NCBI RefSeq assembly: GCF_018131225.1
Contig: NZ_JAFCMM010000001.1
Span: 124,001-188,000, forward strand
Direction of reading: 5' to 3'
Origin: Bradyrhizobium sp. U87765 SZCCT0048
GTDB taxonomy: Bacteria; Pseudomonadota; Alphaproteobacteria; Rhizobiales; Xanthobacteraceae
Length of the DNA stretch: 64,000 nt
Shown here: one piece after another, positions 31,319 through 39,992 of the stretch
How positions within the stretch are numbered: position 1 is the stretch's first letter
How the letters are laid out: each line of letters begins with the position of its first letter
The notes under the pieces: generated by a model
What the model was told of the DNA's origin: nothing
Seen by the model: the letters and a program-made list of their open reading frames with translations, nothing else
Database searches by the model: none
Made by a program: the position numbers and the translations under genes

Positions 31319-32710
31319 CTATTGTGGGGCTTTCGGGCTGCCCCCGGCATCTCCCCCCTGCTTCGCCCCCTGGCTGTTGCCGGCGCCGGGCGCGGCAGAT
31401 CCGCCTTCACCGCGCTGGCCGGGCTGACCTTGTCCGCTGCCCTTGCTGCCCTGGCGCTCGCCGCCGCCCTTGCTCTGGCGGCGCCGCGGCGCGAGGTCCG
31501 GCGCGACAGTCTGGTCGTCCTTGCCGACCACGACCTTGACGCCATCGGCGAGGTTGGCGAAGCCCGTGGTGACGACGCGATCGTCCACCGTCAGCCCCTT
31601 GGCGACCACCGCTTCGTTCTCGTCCTGCTGAACCACGGTGACCGGCCGCGCGGCGACCACGTCGTCAGCGCCGATGACATAGCTGAAGGTGCCGCCGGGG
31701 CCGCGCTGCACGGCCGCCGTCGGGACCACCAGCACCTGGGTCAGTGTCTCGACCTTCAGCCGCACATTGACGAACTGGCCCGGCCACAGCTGGAAGCGGC
31801 CGTTGGGAAACTCGGCCTTGAGCTTGACGGTGCCGGTCGTCGGGTCGACCTGGTTGTCGATGCCCTGCAGCAGGCCGGTGTCGGCCACGGTGCGGCCGTC
31901 GTTGCCGAACACGTCGACCGCGAGCGCGCCCCTGGCCGCGGCGCCGTTGACCCGGACGATCTGCTGCTGCGGCAGGCTGAACCACACCGTGATCGGCTGC
32001 AACTGGGTGATCACCACCAGGCCCGTGGTGTCGGAAGCATGCACGATGTTGCCCTGGTCGACCTGGCGCAGGCCGGCCCGGCCACTGAGTGGCGCGACCA
32101 CCTTGGTGTAGCCCAGTGTCGTTTTGGCATTATCGATCGCGGCCTGGTCCTGCTTCACCTGGGCTTCATATTGCGCCACAAGCGCGCGCTGGGTGTCGGC
32201 CTGCTGGGTCGGCCCGGCCTTGGAGGCCGCCAACTGCTCGTAGCGCACGAGGTCGATGCGGGCATTGGACAGCAGGGCTTCGTCCTGGGCCTTCTTCGCG
32301 ACGGCCTGGTCGTATTGCGCCTGGTAGATCGCAGGATCGATCTCGGCGAGCACGTCGCCGGCCTTGACGTCCTGGCCTTCCCGGAAATTGACCGCCAGCA
32401 GCTTGCCGTCGACCTGGGCGCGTACGGTGACCGTATTGAGGGCCTTCACGGTGCCGACGCCGTCGAGATAGACCGGCACGTCCTGGACTTTGGGTGCTGC
32501 GGCCAGCACCGGGACCGCAAGATCCGGTCGGCTACGCGTCGCCGCCGTGCGGGTCTGCTGCAGGTATCCCCAGGCGAGATAGCCGAGGCCGCCGACGATC
32601 AGCAGCGCGATGGCAATCGAGACGGTTCGCCGTCGCGCCCGCGACGCGACCCCCGCGACACCGTCGCCGGCCGCTTTCGCCGCGTCCTTCAGTTCGGGCT
32701 TAAAGAGCAT
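31319..32710 (-). CDS. Periplasmic adaptor (membrane fusion) subunit, MdtA-like
   Basis: A 463-residue HlyD/AcrA-family adaptor linking the RND pump to the outer-membrane channel. It has one N-terminal membrane anchor (about residues 31-50), a lipoyl half-motif GKLLAVNFREGQDVKAGDVLAEID, an alpha-hairpin (about 115-180), a second lipoyl half KVVAPLSGRAGLRQVDQGNIV and a beta-barrel GTVKLKAEFPN. The last 70 or so residues are a Gly/Gln/Lys/Ser-rich low-complexity tail. ATG 32710 is used; it overlaps the outer-membrane factor gene by 11 bp. Confidence 0.94.
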   Translation of the reverse strand: MLFKPELKDAAKAAGDGVAGVASRARRRTVSIAIALLIVGGLGYLAWGYLQQTRTAATRSRPDLAVPVLAAAPKVQDVPVYLDGVGTVKALNTVTVRAQVDGKLLAVNFREGQDVKAGDVLAEIDPAIYQAQYDQAVAKKAQDEALLSNARIDLVRYEQLAASKAGPTQQADTQRALVAQYEAQVKQDQAAIDNAKTTLGYTKVVAPLSGRAGLRQVDQGNIVHASDTTGLVVITQLQPITVWFSLPQQQIVRVNGAAARGALAVDVFGNDGRTVADTGLLQGIDNQVDPTTGTVKLKAEFPNGRFQLWPGQFVNVRLKVETLTQVLVVPTAAVQRGPGGTFSYVIGADDVVAARPVTVVQQDENEAVVAKGLTVDDRVVTTGFANLADGVKVVVGKDDQTVAPDLAPRRRQSKGGGERQGSKGSGQGQPGQRGEGGSAAPGAGNSQGAKQGGDAGGSPKAPQ

Positions 32711-34166
32711 CAACCGGCCCTTCCATTTTCGGTAACCAGCCTCCCCCCAAGGCCTGATAGAGACTGACGATGGCCTGGAGACGGGCCAATTGTGCCTGCG
32801 CCAAAGTGTCCTCGGCCTGAAACAGCGTCAATTGGGTGTTCAGCAGCGTCACGATATCGATCGTGCCCGCCCGCAGCCGCTGCTCGGACAGGTCGAAGGC
32901 GCGCCGCGAGGCCGCCTCGGCGGCGGTCTGCAGGCGCAGACGTTCGCTCGTCTGCTTGATCGCGATCAGGGCATTGTCGACGTCGGCGAATGCGGACACC
33001 ACGGTCTTGCGGTAGGTCTGCAGCAGTTCGTCCTGACGCGCCTTCTGGTAGTCGAAGTTGGCGAGGTTGCGGCCGCCATCGAAGATCGGCTGGGTCGCGC
33101 TGGCGGCGATGCTGTAAAATACCGCATTCGGGGTGAACAGCGCCGCCAGCGCCGCGCTCTGGTAGCCGCCCTGGGCCGTCAGCTGGATACTCGGGAAGAA
33201 TTGCGCGCGGGCGTTGCCGACATTGGCGGTGGCCGAGGCAAGATCCGCTTCCTGGCGGCGGATGTCCGGGCGCTGGGTCAGGAGCTCGGACGGCAGGCCC
33301 GGCGTCACACGGGGCACGGCCAGACGGGCCAGGGAGCCGCCCGCGACGCGGACACTTTCCGGCGGTCGCGACACCAGCGTCGCCAGCGCGTTGACGTTCT
33401 GCTCAAGGGTCTGGCGCAGTTGCGGCACCGCGGCCTGCTGGGTTGCGAGCACGCTCGCCTGCTGGGCGAGGTCGAGATCGCTCATGGTGCCTGCGTCGAG
33501 CCGCTGCTTGATGGCGTCGTAGATACGCTGGGCGCTGGCGATGTTGCGCTGGGCGATACGAATGCGGTCCTGCGACGACAGCACCAGGAAATAGGCGTTG
33601 GCGACGGCCGCGTAGGTCGTCAGGGCGATGACGTCGCGGTCGAAGCGGTTGGCGTTCGCGGTCTCCTCGGCGGCCAGCGTGGCGTCGCGGTTCTTGCCCC
33701 AGAAATCGATCTCGTAGCTGGCGCTCAGCGACGCCGAATAGGTGGTGACGTTCCGCCCGATATTGGTAAGGCCGCTGGAGCTTGCACCCGATGACTTCGA
33801 TCGGGTGTCCTGCGCGGTTCCGTTTAACGTCGGCAGCAGCGCCGCGCCGGCGAGACGCGCCTGGGCGTCGGCCTGGACGATGCGCGCGGTCGCCGCGGCG
33901 ATATCGAGATTGGCGGTCTGCGCCGCTTCCATCAGTGCCGTCAGCTCGGGCGAGCGGAACGCACGCCACCAGTCGAGCGCCGGGGGCGCCGCCTCGGCGG
34001 CCTCGCCGCGGGCGGCAAACCTGTAGCCTTGCGGCACATCGAGAGCGGGATCGGGCAGGTCCGCCTTGAGGATGCAACCGGCCGCTGTCACCGCAAGGGC
34101 GGCGACGAAGCCAAGCCGCGCAATCAGCCGCCGGCCGTGATGCCCGGCAGTTGTCTTCAGAATCAT
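32700..34166 (-). CDS. Outer-membrane efflux lipoprotein (NodT family)
   Basis: A 488-residue RND outer-membrane factor. The N-terminal signal ends in VTAAGC, a plausible lipobox (Cys about residue 27). Two OEP repeats follow, with NodT hallmarks WWRAFRSPELTALMEAA, LPSELLTQRPDIRRQEADLASATANVGNARAQFFPSI (split by repeat boundary) and LRAGTIDIVTLLNTQ. The ATG at 34166 is chosen for the signal peptide; the open frame upstream is Pro/Arg-rich and not family-like. First gene of the four-gene efflux operon. No regulator gene is adjacent. Confidence 0.92.
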   Translation of the reverse strand: MILKTTAGHHGRRLIARLGFVAALAVTAAGCILKADLPDPALDVPQGYRFAARGEAAEAAPPALDWWRAFRSPELTALMEAAQTANLDIAAATARIVQADAQARLAGAALLPTLNGTAQDTRSKSSGASSSGLTNIGRNVTTYSASLSASYEIDFWGKNRDATLAAEETANANRFDRDVIALTTYAAVANAYFLVLSSQDRIRIAQRNIASAQRIYDAIKQRLDAGTMSDLDLAQQASVLATQQAAVPQLRQTLEQNVNALATLVSRPPESVRVAGGSLARLAVPRVTPGLPSELLTQRPDIRRQEADLASATANVGNARAQFFPSIQLTAQGGYQSAALAALFTPNAVFYSIAASATQPIFDGGRNLANFDYQKARQDELLQTYRKTVVSAFADVDNALIAIKQTSERLRLQTAAEAASRRAFDLSEQRLRAGTIDIVTLLNTQLTLFQAEDTLAQAQLARLQAIVSLYQALGGGWLPKMEGPVDAL

Positions 34167-34555
34167 TGCGCCATCGCGGCCTGCTGACGGTCGGCCCCGC
34201 TCCATGGGAGCAGGCGATACAGGTCGGGAACTGGGTTCGTCGGACGCAACTGGCATAGATGGCGGCTGGGCAGCGAGGGGTCCACGTCTTTGGCGCACTT
34301 TTGCGCGTATGACCACATCTGAAACCGATGATTCGGGTGCAGGCGTGACCAACCCGTGCGGGTCGGGTCTACCGCCCCGATCGGGCGTGCACCCTACCCC
34401 GCCGGCACGCCCTCGCCCAGCCATCAACGGCGTTGTCCCGGGCTCAAAACATTGCCGGGACGAGAAAAATTCCCCTGATCGGCGTTCGCTGCGCTGAAAC
34501 CGGAACCGGAGGGGTGCCGTAGCTGGCTGCAGGCAACAATTTCGGGGGCGTCCTT
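34167..34555. other. Divergent intergenic region, efflux operon / lipid-modification operon (389 bp)
   Basis: No supportable gene. It should hold promoters for both operons. A small palindrome GCGCA / TGCGC (34293-34306, 4-base loop) lies about 130 bp before the efflux operon. I see no good sigma-70 pair. Confidence 0.4.
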
Positions 34556-35863
34556 ATGCGAATCGCGGTGATCGGTACCGGCATTGCGGGCAGTGCGGCG
34601 GCATGGGCTTTGTCCCGCCGCTACCCGGTGACGGTTTACGAGCGCGAACTGCGCGCCGGTGGTCACAGCCACACGGTCACCGTCGACTACGATGGCATCC
34701 CGATCGCCGTCGATATCGGGTTCATCGTCTACAATACTCTCAACTATCCCGAGCTGACCGCGCTGTTCGGACAGCTCGGTGTCGAGACGGTCGAGAGCTG
34801 CATGAGCTTCTCCGTCTCCGCCGATGGCGGGCGCTTTGAATGGAAAGGCGGCGGCGACACTTGGGCGACGACCGCCGCAGGCTTGTTCGCGCAGCCATCC
34901 AATCTGCTGTCGCCATCCTATCTGTGGATGCTCCGCGACATCCTGACCTTCAACCGCGTCAGCGTGGAAGACCTTCAGGCCGGTCGCCTGAACGGTCTCA
35001 GCCTCGGCGACTACTTCGCGTGGCGCCGCTTCTCGCGGCGGCTGCTGACGGACTATCTGACGCCGATGGGCGCGGCGATCTGGTCGGCGCCGGCGGACCG
35101 GATGATGGATTTCCCGGCGGCGAACTTCGTGACGTTCTTCAACAATCATCGTCTGCTGCACGCCGATCGTCCGGTCTGGCGCACGGTAAAGGGCGGCAGC
35201 ATCAACTATGTGCAGCGGCTGACGGCGGCGTTTCGCGATCACTTGCGGCTCGGTTGCGCCGTGGCCGAGATCGAACGCAAGCCGCATGGCGTGATCGTTC
35301 ATGACTGCCACGGCCATCGCGAAACCTACGATCATGTCGTGATCGCCGCCCACAGCGACCAGGCGCTGCGCTTGCTGGCCGATCCCTCACCGCAGGAGCA
35401 AGGTATTCTCGGCGATATCCGCTACGCGCCCAACATCGTCTACTTGCACCGCGATCCCCGCCTGATGCCGCGTCGGCGGGGTGCCTGGGCGTCATGGAAC
35501 TTCCTGCGCTGGCCGCGCGAAGGCGCGCCGCTGAACGATGTCGCCGTGACCTACTGGATGAACCGCCTGCAGGGTATCGACGTCGACAAGCCGCTGTTTG
35601 TCAGCCTGAACCCGCCGTTTGCACCCGACCCGGCCCTCACCTTCGGCCGCTACCTGTGCGACCATCCCCAGTTCGACGCGCGGGCATTCGCCGCCCAGTC
35701 ACGGCTGGCCGAGATCCAGGGGCCGCGCCGCACGTGGTTCTGCGGCGCCTGGACCGGTTACGGCTTCCATGAGGACGGGCTGACGTCGGGTCTTGCCGTC
35801 GCGCAGGCGCTTGGGGGGACGACCTCCTGGCGGACGCCGGCACTGGCGGAGGCCGCGGAGTAG
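34556..35863 (+). CDS. FAD-dependent oxidoreductase of the CFA-associated cluster
   Basis: A 435-residue flavoprotein of the NAD(P)-binding/amine-oxidase fold. The N-terminal dinucleotide motif is MRIAVIGTGIAGSAAAWAL, followed by VYERELRAGGHSHTV (FAD ribose), IAVDIGFIVYNTLNYPELTALF, and a C-terminal FAD motif FCGAWTGYGFHEDGLTSGLAVAQAL. The YRYDG-like NYP-L block is characteristic of the group found beside DUF1365 and CFA-like genes. It is thought to act on lipid acyl chains, for example dehydrogenation or desaturation, but the substrate is not established. It is 5 bp upstream of the DUF1365 gene. Confidence 0.88.
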   Translation: MRIAVIGTGIAGSAAAWALSRRYPVTVYERELRAGGHSHTVTVDYDGIPIAVDIGFIVYNTLNYPELTALFGQLGVETVESCMSFSVSADGGRFEWKGGGDTWATTAAGLFAQPSNLLSPSYLWMLRDILTFNRVSVEDLQAGRLNGLSLGDYFAWRRFSRRLLTDYLTPMGAAIWSAPADRMMDFPAANFVTFFNNHRLLHADRPVWRTVKGGSINYVQRLTAAFRDHLRLGCAVAEIERKPHGVIVHDCHGHRETYDHVVIAAHSDQALRLLADPSPQEQGILGDIRYAPNIVYLHRDPRLMPRRRGAWASWNFLRWPREGAPLNDVAVTYWMNRLQGIDVDKPLFVSLNPPFAPDPALTFGRYLCDHPQFDARAFAAQSRLAEIQGPRRTWFCGAWTGYGFHEDGLTSGLAVAQALGGTTSWRTPALAEAAE

Positions 35864-35868
35864 CGCCG

Positions 35869-36717
35869 ATGGCAGATCACACCGGCCATGGCGATCCGAA
35901 GGTGCCAGACGCCGCAAGCCTCTATCGCGGCGATGTCATGCACGCGCGGCTGCGTCCTGTTGGCCACCGCTTCAGCTACCGTGTCATGAGCCTCCTCGTC
36001 GATCTCGACCGTCTCGCCGAGGCCGACCGGCAATCGGCGCTGTTCGGCGTCAATCGCCGCGCGCTGTACAGTTTCCATGAGCGCGATCACGGCGACCGCG
36101 ATGGCGGATCGCTTGCGGCCTATGCCCGCCGGCGCGCCCGCGAGCACGGCGTCGACCTGACCGGTGGGCGGATCGAACTGCTGTGCTATCCGCGCCTCCT
36201 CGGCTTCACCTTCAATCCGCTCTCGGTCTATTTCTGCCGCGACGCTGCGGACCGGCTCGCGCTGCTCATCTACGAGGTGCGCAATACGTTTGGCGAGATG
36301 CATGCCTACGTCGTGCCGGTACGGCCTGGCGAGCACACCGCGGCAGGAGTGCGCCAGCAGCAAGACAAGATGTTTTATGTGTCACCGTTCATCGGCATGG
36401 CGATGCGGTATCATTTTCGCATTGTACCGCCCGCCGATAGGGTGCGGCTGCGCATTCTGGAAACCGACCCCGATGGCCCCCTGCTCGCCGCCACCTTCAG
36501 CGGGCAGCGGCGGCGCCTGAGCGGCTGGAGCCTGCTCGGCGCGTTCGTCGGACTGCCGCTGGTGACCATCAAAATCATCGCGGCCATCCACTGGGAGGCC
36601 TTGCGTCTTTGGATCAAAGGGGCGAGGCTTGTTCCGCGGACTCGGGCGGATGGTGGCTCTGGGCAGCCCGATCGGCGGCATGGACACGTGCTGCATCCGG
36701 ACCCGGAGCCGTTGTGA
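35869..36717 (+). CDS. DUF1365 family protein
   Basis: A 282-residue protein of DUF1365, function unknown. Family blocks seen: YRGDVMHARLRPVGHRFSYRV near the start, IELLCYPRLLGFTFNPLSVYFC in the middle, YEVRNTFGEMHAYVVPV, KMFYVSPFIGMAMRYHF and a C-terminal basic membrane-association region TIKIIAAIHWEALRLWIKGARL. It almost always sits between an FAD oxidoreductase and a CFA-like methyltransferase, as here, so it likely takes part in the same lipid modification. It ends 16 bp before the methyltransferase ATG. Confidence 0.88.
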   Translation: MADHTGHGDPKVPDAASLYRGDVMHARLRPVGHRFSYRVMSLLVDLDRLAEADRQSALFGVNRRALYSFHERDHGDRDGGSLAAYARRRAREHGVDLTGGRIELLCYPRLLGFTFNPLSVYFCRDAADRLALLIYEVRNTFGEMHAYVVPVRPGEHTAAGVRQQQDKMFYVSPFIGMAMRYHFRIVPPADRVRLRILETDPDGPLLAATFSGQRRRLSGWSLLGAFVGLPLVTIKIIAAIHWEALRLWIKGARLVPRTRADGGSGQPDRRHGHVLHPDPEPL

Positions 36718-36733
36718 TGCGCTGGATTCTGGA

Positions 36734-37960
36734 ATGCCCGAGCCGATCGTTCTCACCCCGGACAACGTCTCCGAAACGCTGCCCGACCTGCCAAGGCTGA
36801 CGCGCCTTGCGTTCGGCTTCGCGTCGCGGCTGCGGCGTGGCACGCTCGATGTGACGCTTCCCGACGGCCGGCAAGTGCGGTTCGGCGGGCTGGAGCCCGG
36901 CCCAGCGGCGCAGATGACCATCCACGATCACGCCTTTGCCTGGCGCCTGCTCAATGGCGGCGACATCGGCATCGCCGAAGCCTATCTGCGGCGCGAGTGG
37001 GATACGCCGGACCTGACCCAGTTCCTCTACATCTTCTGCGTCAATCACGATCTGATCCAGGCGATGCTTGGCAACAAGCCATGGATGCGCGTGGTGCAGG
37101 CCGTCCGCCACTGGTTCAATCGCAACACGCGCTCGCAGGCGCGGCGCAATATCCATGCGCACTACGACATCGGCAACGCGTTCTACTCGTCGTGGCTGGA
37201 TTCCAGCATGACGTATTCCTCAGCGCTTTTCGAGGACGGCGCCAGCGACCTGACCGCGGCCCAGCACAACAAGTACCACCGCCTCGCCGAAGGCATCGAT
37301 CTCAAACCAGGTCAACAGGTGCTGGAAATCGGCTGTGGCTGGGGTGGCTTCGCCGAATATGCCGCCAAGCATTTCGGCGCCCGGGTGGTCGGGCTGACCA
37401 TCAGCCGCGAGCAGTTCGATTTCGCGCGCAAGCGCATTCATGAGGCGGGCCTTGGCGAGCAGGTCGAGATCCGGCTGCAGGACTACCGCGACGAGCGTAG
37501 CCAGTATGATCGCATCGCCTCCATCGAGATGATCGAGGCAGTCGGCGAGGCGTTCTGGCCGCGCTACTTCTCGCAGTTGCGCGATCGCCTGCTGCCGGGC
37601 GGCCTTGCCGGCATCCAGGCGATCACCATCCAGGACCGCTTCTTCGACGCCTATCGCCGCGAGGTCGATTTCATCCAGCGCTACGTCTTTCCCGGCGGGA
37701 TGCTGCCCTCGCCTGCGGTGCTGAAAGCTCTGGGTGAGCGGTTTGGCATTCCTGTCATTCGCGAACGGATTTTCGGGCAAGATTATGCTCGGACGCTGGC
37801 GACATGGCGGGATAATTTTCGTGCCGCATGGCCGGACCTGACACCGCAGGGGTTCGACGAGCGCTTCCGCCGGTTGTGGGAATACTACCTCGCCTACTGC
37901 GAGGCCGGCTTTCTCTCCGGCAACATCGACGTCCGCCAGGTCATCTTCGCCAAAACCTGA
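36734..37960 (+). CDS. CFA-like SAM-dependent fatty-acyl methyltransferase
   Basis: A 408-residue enzyme of the cyclopropane-fatty-acid synthase superfamily (COG2230). SAM motif: VLEIGCGWGG (197-206). The membrane-lipid recognition segment AHYDIGNAFYSSWLDSSMTYSS is present. Against E. coli Cfa, Cys139 is Ser163, Glu239 is kept (Glu268), the next His is Ala269, His266 is Gln295, and Tyr317 is kept (Tyr351). These substitutions remove two bicarbonate-site ligands, so the product may be a methyl-branched or other chain rather than a cyclopropane. The ATG at 36734 is chosen because residues upstream are translated from the DUF1365 tail in another frame. Confidence 0.9.
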   Translation: MPEPIVLTPDNVSETLPDLPRLTRLAFGFASRLRRGTLDVTLPDGRQVRFGGLEPGPAAQMTIHDHAFAWRLLNGGDIGIAEAYLRREWDTPDLTQFLYIFCVNHDLIQAMLGNKPWMRVVQAVRHWFNRNTRSQARRNIHAHYDIGNAFYSSWLDSSMTYSSALFEDGASDLTAAQHNKYHRLAEGIDLKPGQQVLEIGCGWGGFAEYAAKHFGARVVGLTISREQFDFARKRIHEAGLGEQVEIRLQDYRDERSQYDRIASIEMIEAVGEAFWPRYFSQLRDRLLPGGLAGIQAITIQDRFFDAYRREVDFIQRYVFPGGMLPSPAVLKALGERFGIPVIRERIFGQDYARTLATWRDNFRAAWPDLTPQGFDERFRRLWEYYLAYCEAGFLSGNIDVRQVIFAKT

Positions 37961-38163
37961 TCTGCGCGCAGACCTGTGTCTCGCCAAGGCTTGCTCCTCA
38001 CGAAGGCCTGAAATTCGGCATTGCGAAATTCGCCGAGGCCTCGACAGCCGTTCACGGCCCTCCGGTATTCGCCCCTTCACCGGGCGGGTTTCCCCTCGGC
38101 GGCAAAATGCTCTAGGGTTCGGGCTTGAATCGATCCCGAAGCGTCCAAGGCCCGCGTTCCATC

Positions 38164-39201
38164 ATGCCCATTCATAACGGTGTCGTCGAAGCGATCGGCA
38201 ATACGCCGCTCATCAAGCTCAAGCATGCGTCGGAGATCACCGGCTGCACCATCCTGGGCAAGGCCGAATTCATGAATCCGGGACAGTCGGTCAAGGACCG
38301 CGCTGCGCTCTATATCATCCAGGATGCGGTGCGCCGCGGCGCGCTCAAGCCGGGCGGCGTCATCGTCGAAGGTACGGCCGGCAATACCGGCATCGGGCTG
38401 GCGCTGGTCGCCAACGCGCTGGGCTTCCGCTCCGTGATTGTGATCCCGGAGACGCAGAGCCAGGAAAAGAAGGACATGCTGCGGTTGTGCGGCGCCGAGC
38501 TGGTCGAGGTCCCCGCGGTTCCCTATGCCAATCCCAACAACTACGTGAAGCTGTCCGGCCGCCTCGCCGAGCAACTCGCCCGGAGCGAGCCGAACGGCGC
38601 GGTCTGGGCCAACCAGTTCGACAACGTTGCCAACCGTGAAGCTCACATCGAGACCACCGCCGTCGAGATCTGGCAGCAGACCGACGGCAAGGTGGACGGG
38701 TTCGTGGCGTCTGTCGGCTCCGGCGGTACGCTGGCCGGTGTCTCGCTCGGCCTCAAGGCCAGAAACAAGGACATTCGCATCGCCCTCGCCGATCCGCTGG
38801 GCTCGGCGCTGTTCTCCTATTACACCACGGGCACGCTCAAGGCCGAAGGCTCCTCGATCACCGAGGGCATCGGCCAGGGCCGCGTCACCGCCAACCTTGA
38901 GGGCGCGGTCGTGGACGCCGCCTACCAGATCCCGGACACCGAAGCCGTGCCGCTGATCTTTGACCTGCTGCTGCACGAGGGGCTGTGCCTCGGCGGCTCG
39001 ACCGGCGTCAACGTCGCCGGTGCCATTCGGCTCGCAAAGGATCTCGGCCCGGGGCACACCATCGTCACCGTGCTCTGCGACTACGGCACGCGCTACCAGT
39101 CCAAGCTGTTCAATCCGGAATTCATGCGCGCCAAGAACCTGCCGGTGCCGGAATGGCTGGAGCGGCGCAGCACGCTGAGCGTCCCCTACGAGAAGATCTG
39201 A
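38164..39201 (+). CDS. cysK: Cysteine synthase A (O-acetylserine sulfhydrylase)
   Basis: A 345-residue PLP enzyme that makes cysteine from O-acetylserine and sulfide. PLP lysine is Lys44 in NPGQSVKDRAA. The substrate loop is EGTAGNTGIG, with GTAGN in place of the common TSGNT, as in the longer rhizobial CysK form. The phosphate-binding loop is GSGGTLAG. The ATG at 38164 gives the family start MPIHNGVVEAIGNTPL. It ends in a hairpin shared with the convergent aap operon. Confidence 0.93.
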   Translation: MPIHNGVVEAIGNTPLIKLKHASEITGCTILGKAEFMNPGQSVKDRAALYIIQDAVRRGALKPGGVIVEGTAGNTGIGLALVANALGFRSVIVIPETQSQEKKDMLRLCGAELVEVPAVPYANPNNYVKLSGRLAEQLARSEPNGAVWANQFDNVANREAHIETTAVEIWQQTDGKVDGFVASVGSGGTLAGVSLGLKARNKDIRIALADPLGSALFSYYTTGTLKAEGSSITEGIGQGRVTANLEGAVVDAAYQIPDTEAVPLIFDLLLHEGLCLGGSTGVNVAGAIRLAKDLGPGHTIVTVLCDYGTRYQSKLFNPEFMRAKNLPVPEWLERRSTLSVPYEKI

Positions 39202-39228
39202 CGTTCGCCTCGCGCCGGGGCGAACGTC
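39200..39228. terminator. Convergent-gene hairpin between cysK and the aap operon
   Basis: A perfect 10-bp stem GACGTTCGCC / GGCGAACGTC with a 9-base loop begins at the cysK stop codon. It ends 13 bp before the end of the convergent ATP-binding gene. There is no long T-run on either side, so it may act with Rho or protect both 3' ends. Confidence 0.5.
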
Positions 39229-39240
39229 CCATCGGCGCTG

Positions 39241-39981
39241 CTAGCGCAGGATCTGGCTGAGGAACAGTTTCGTCCGCGCGTGCTGCGGGTTGGCGAAGAA
39301 TTCCTGCGGCGTGTTCGTCTCGATGATCTGGCCGGCATCCATGAACACCACGCGATTGGCGACCTCGCGCGCAAAGCCCATCTCGTGGGTCACAACCAGC
39401 ATGGTCATGCCTTCGCCGGCGAGGTCGACCATGGTGTCGAGCACCTCCTTGACCATCTCGGGATCGAGGGCGGACGTCGGCTCGTCGAACAGCATCACCT
39501 TCGGATTCATGGTCAGCGCGCGGGCGATCGCCACGCGCTGCTGCTGACCGCCGGACAGTTGCCCCGGATACTTGTCTGCCTTGTCGGGGATGCGGACGCG
39601 CTCGAGGTATTTCATCGCCGCCGCTTCGGCATCCTTGCGCGGCATGTGACGCACCCAGATCGGCGCCAGCGTGCAGTTGTCGAGCACGGTCAGGTGCGGA
39701 AACAGGTTGAAGCTCTGGAACACCATGCCGACGTCGCGGCGCACCTCGTCGACGCGGCGCAGGTTCGGGCCGAGAGCGATCCCGTTGACGACGATACGGC
39801 CTTCCTGGAATTCCTCCAGCGCGTTGATGCAGCGGATCAAGGTCGATTTGCCGGAGCCCGACGGCCCACAGATCACGATACGCTCACCAGCCGTGACGTC
39901 GAGGCCGATGTCGCGCAACACGTGGAATTCGCCGAACCACTTGTTCAGGCCTGCGATGGTCACGATCGGTTCAGCGGTCAT
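39241..39981 (-). CDS. aapP: General amino-acid ABC importer, ATP-binding subunit
   Basis: A 246-residue ABC ATPase of the polar amino-acid uptake family. Walker [10 protein letters not shown], signature LSGGQQQR, Walker [14 protein letters not shown], and switch His in VVTHEMGFA. Together with AapJQM it imports a broad range of L-amino acids in rhizobia. It begins 11 bp after the aapM stop. Confidence 0.95.
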   Translation of the reverse strand: MTAEPIVTIAGLNKWFGEFHVLRDIGLDVTAGERIVICGPSGSGKSTLIRCINALEEFQEGRIVVNGIALGPNLRRVDEVRRDVGMVFQSFNLFPHLTVLDNCTLAPIWVRHMPRKDAEAAAMKYLERVRIPDKADKYPGQLSGGQQQRVAIARALTMNPKVMLFDEPTSALDPEMVKEVLDTMVDLAGEGMTMLVVTHEMGFAREVANRVVFMDAGQIIETNTPQEFFANPQHARTKLFLSQILR

Positions 39982-39992
39982 GAAGGTCCTTC

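Noticed and set aside
34476..34505. TGATC element upstream of the FAD oxidoreductase as an RpoE/ChrR-type promoter
   Set aside because: A TGATC is present, but no convincing -10 partner follows at the expected distance, and no rpoE-chrR pair is in the window.
34500..34525. EcfG-type general stress promoter starting at GGAAC
   Set aside because: No CGTT-like -10 element is found 16-17 bases downstream.
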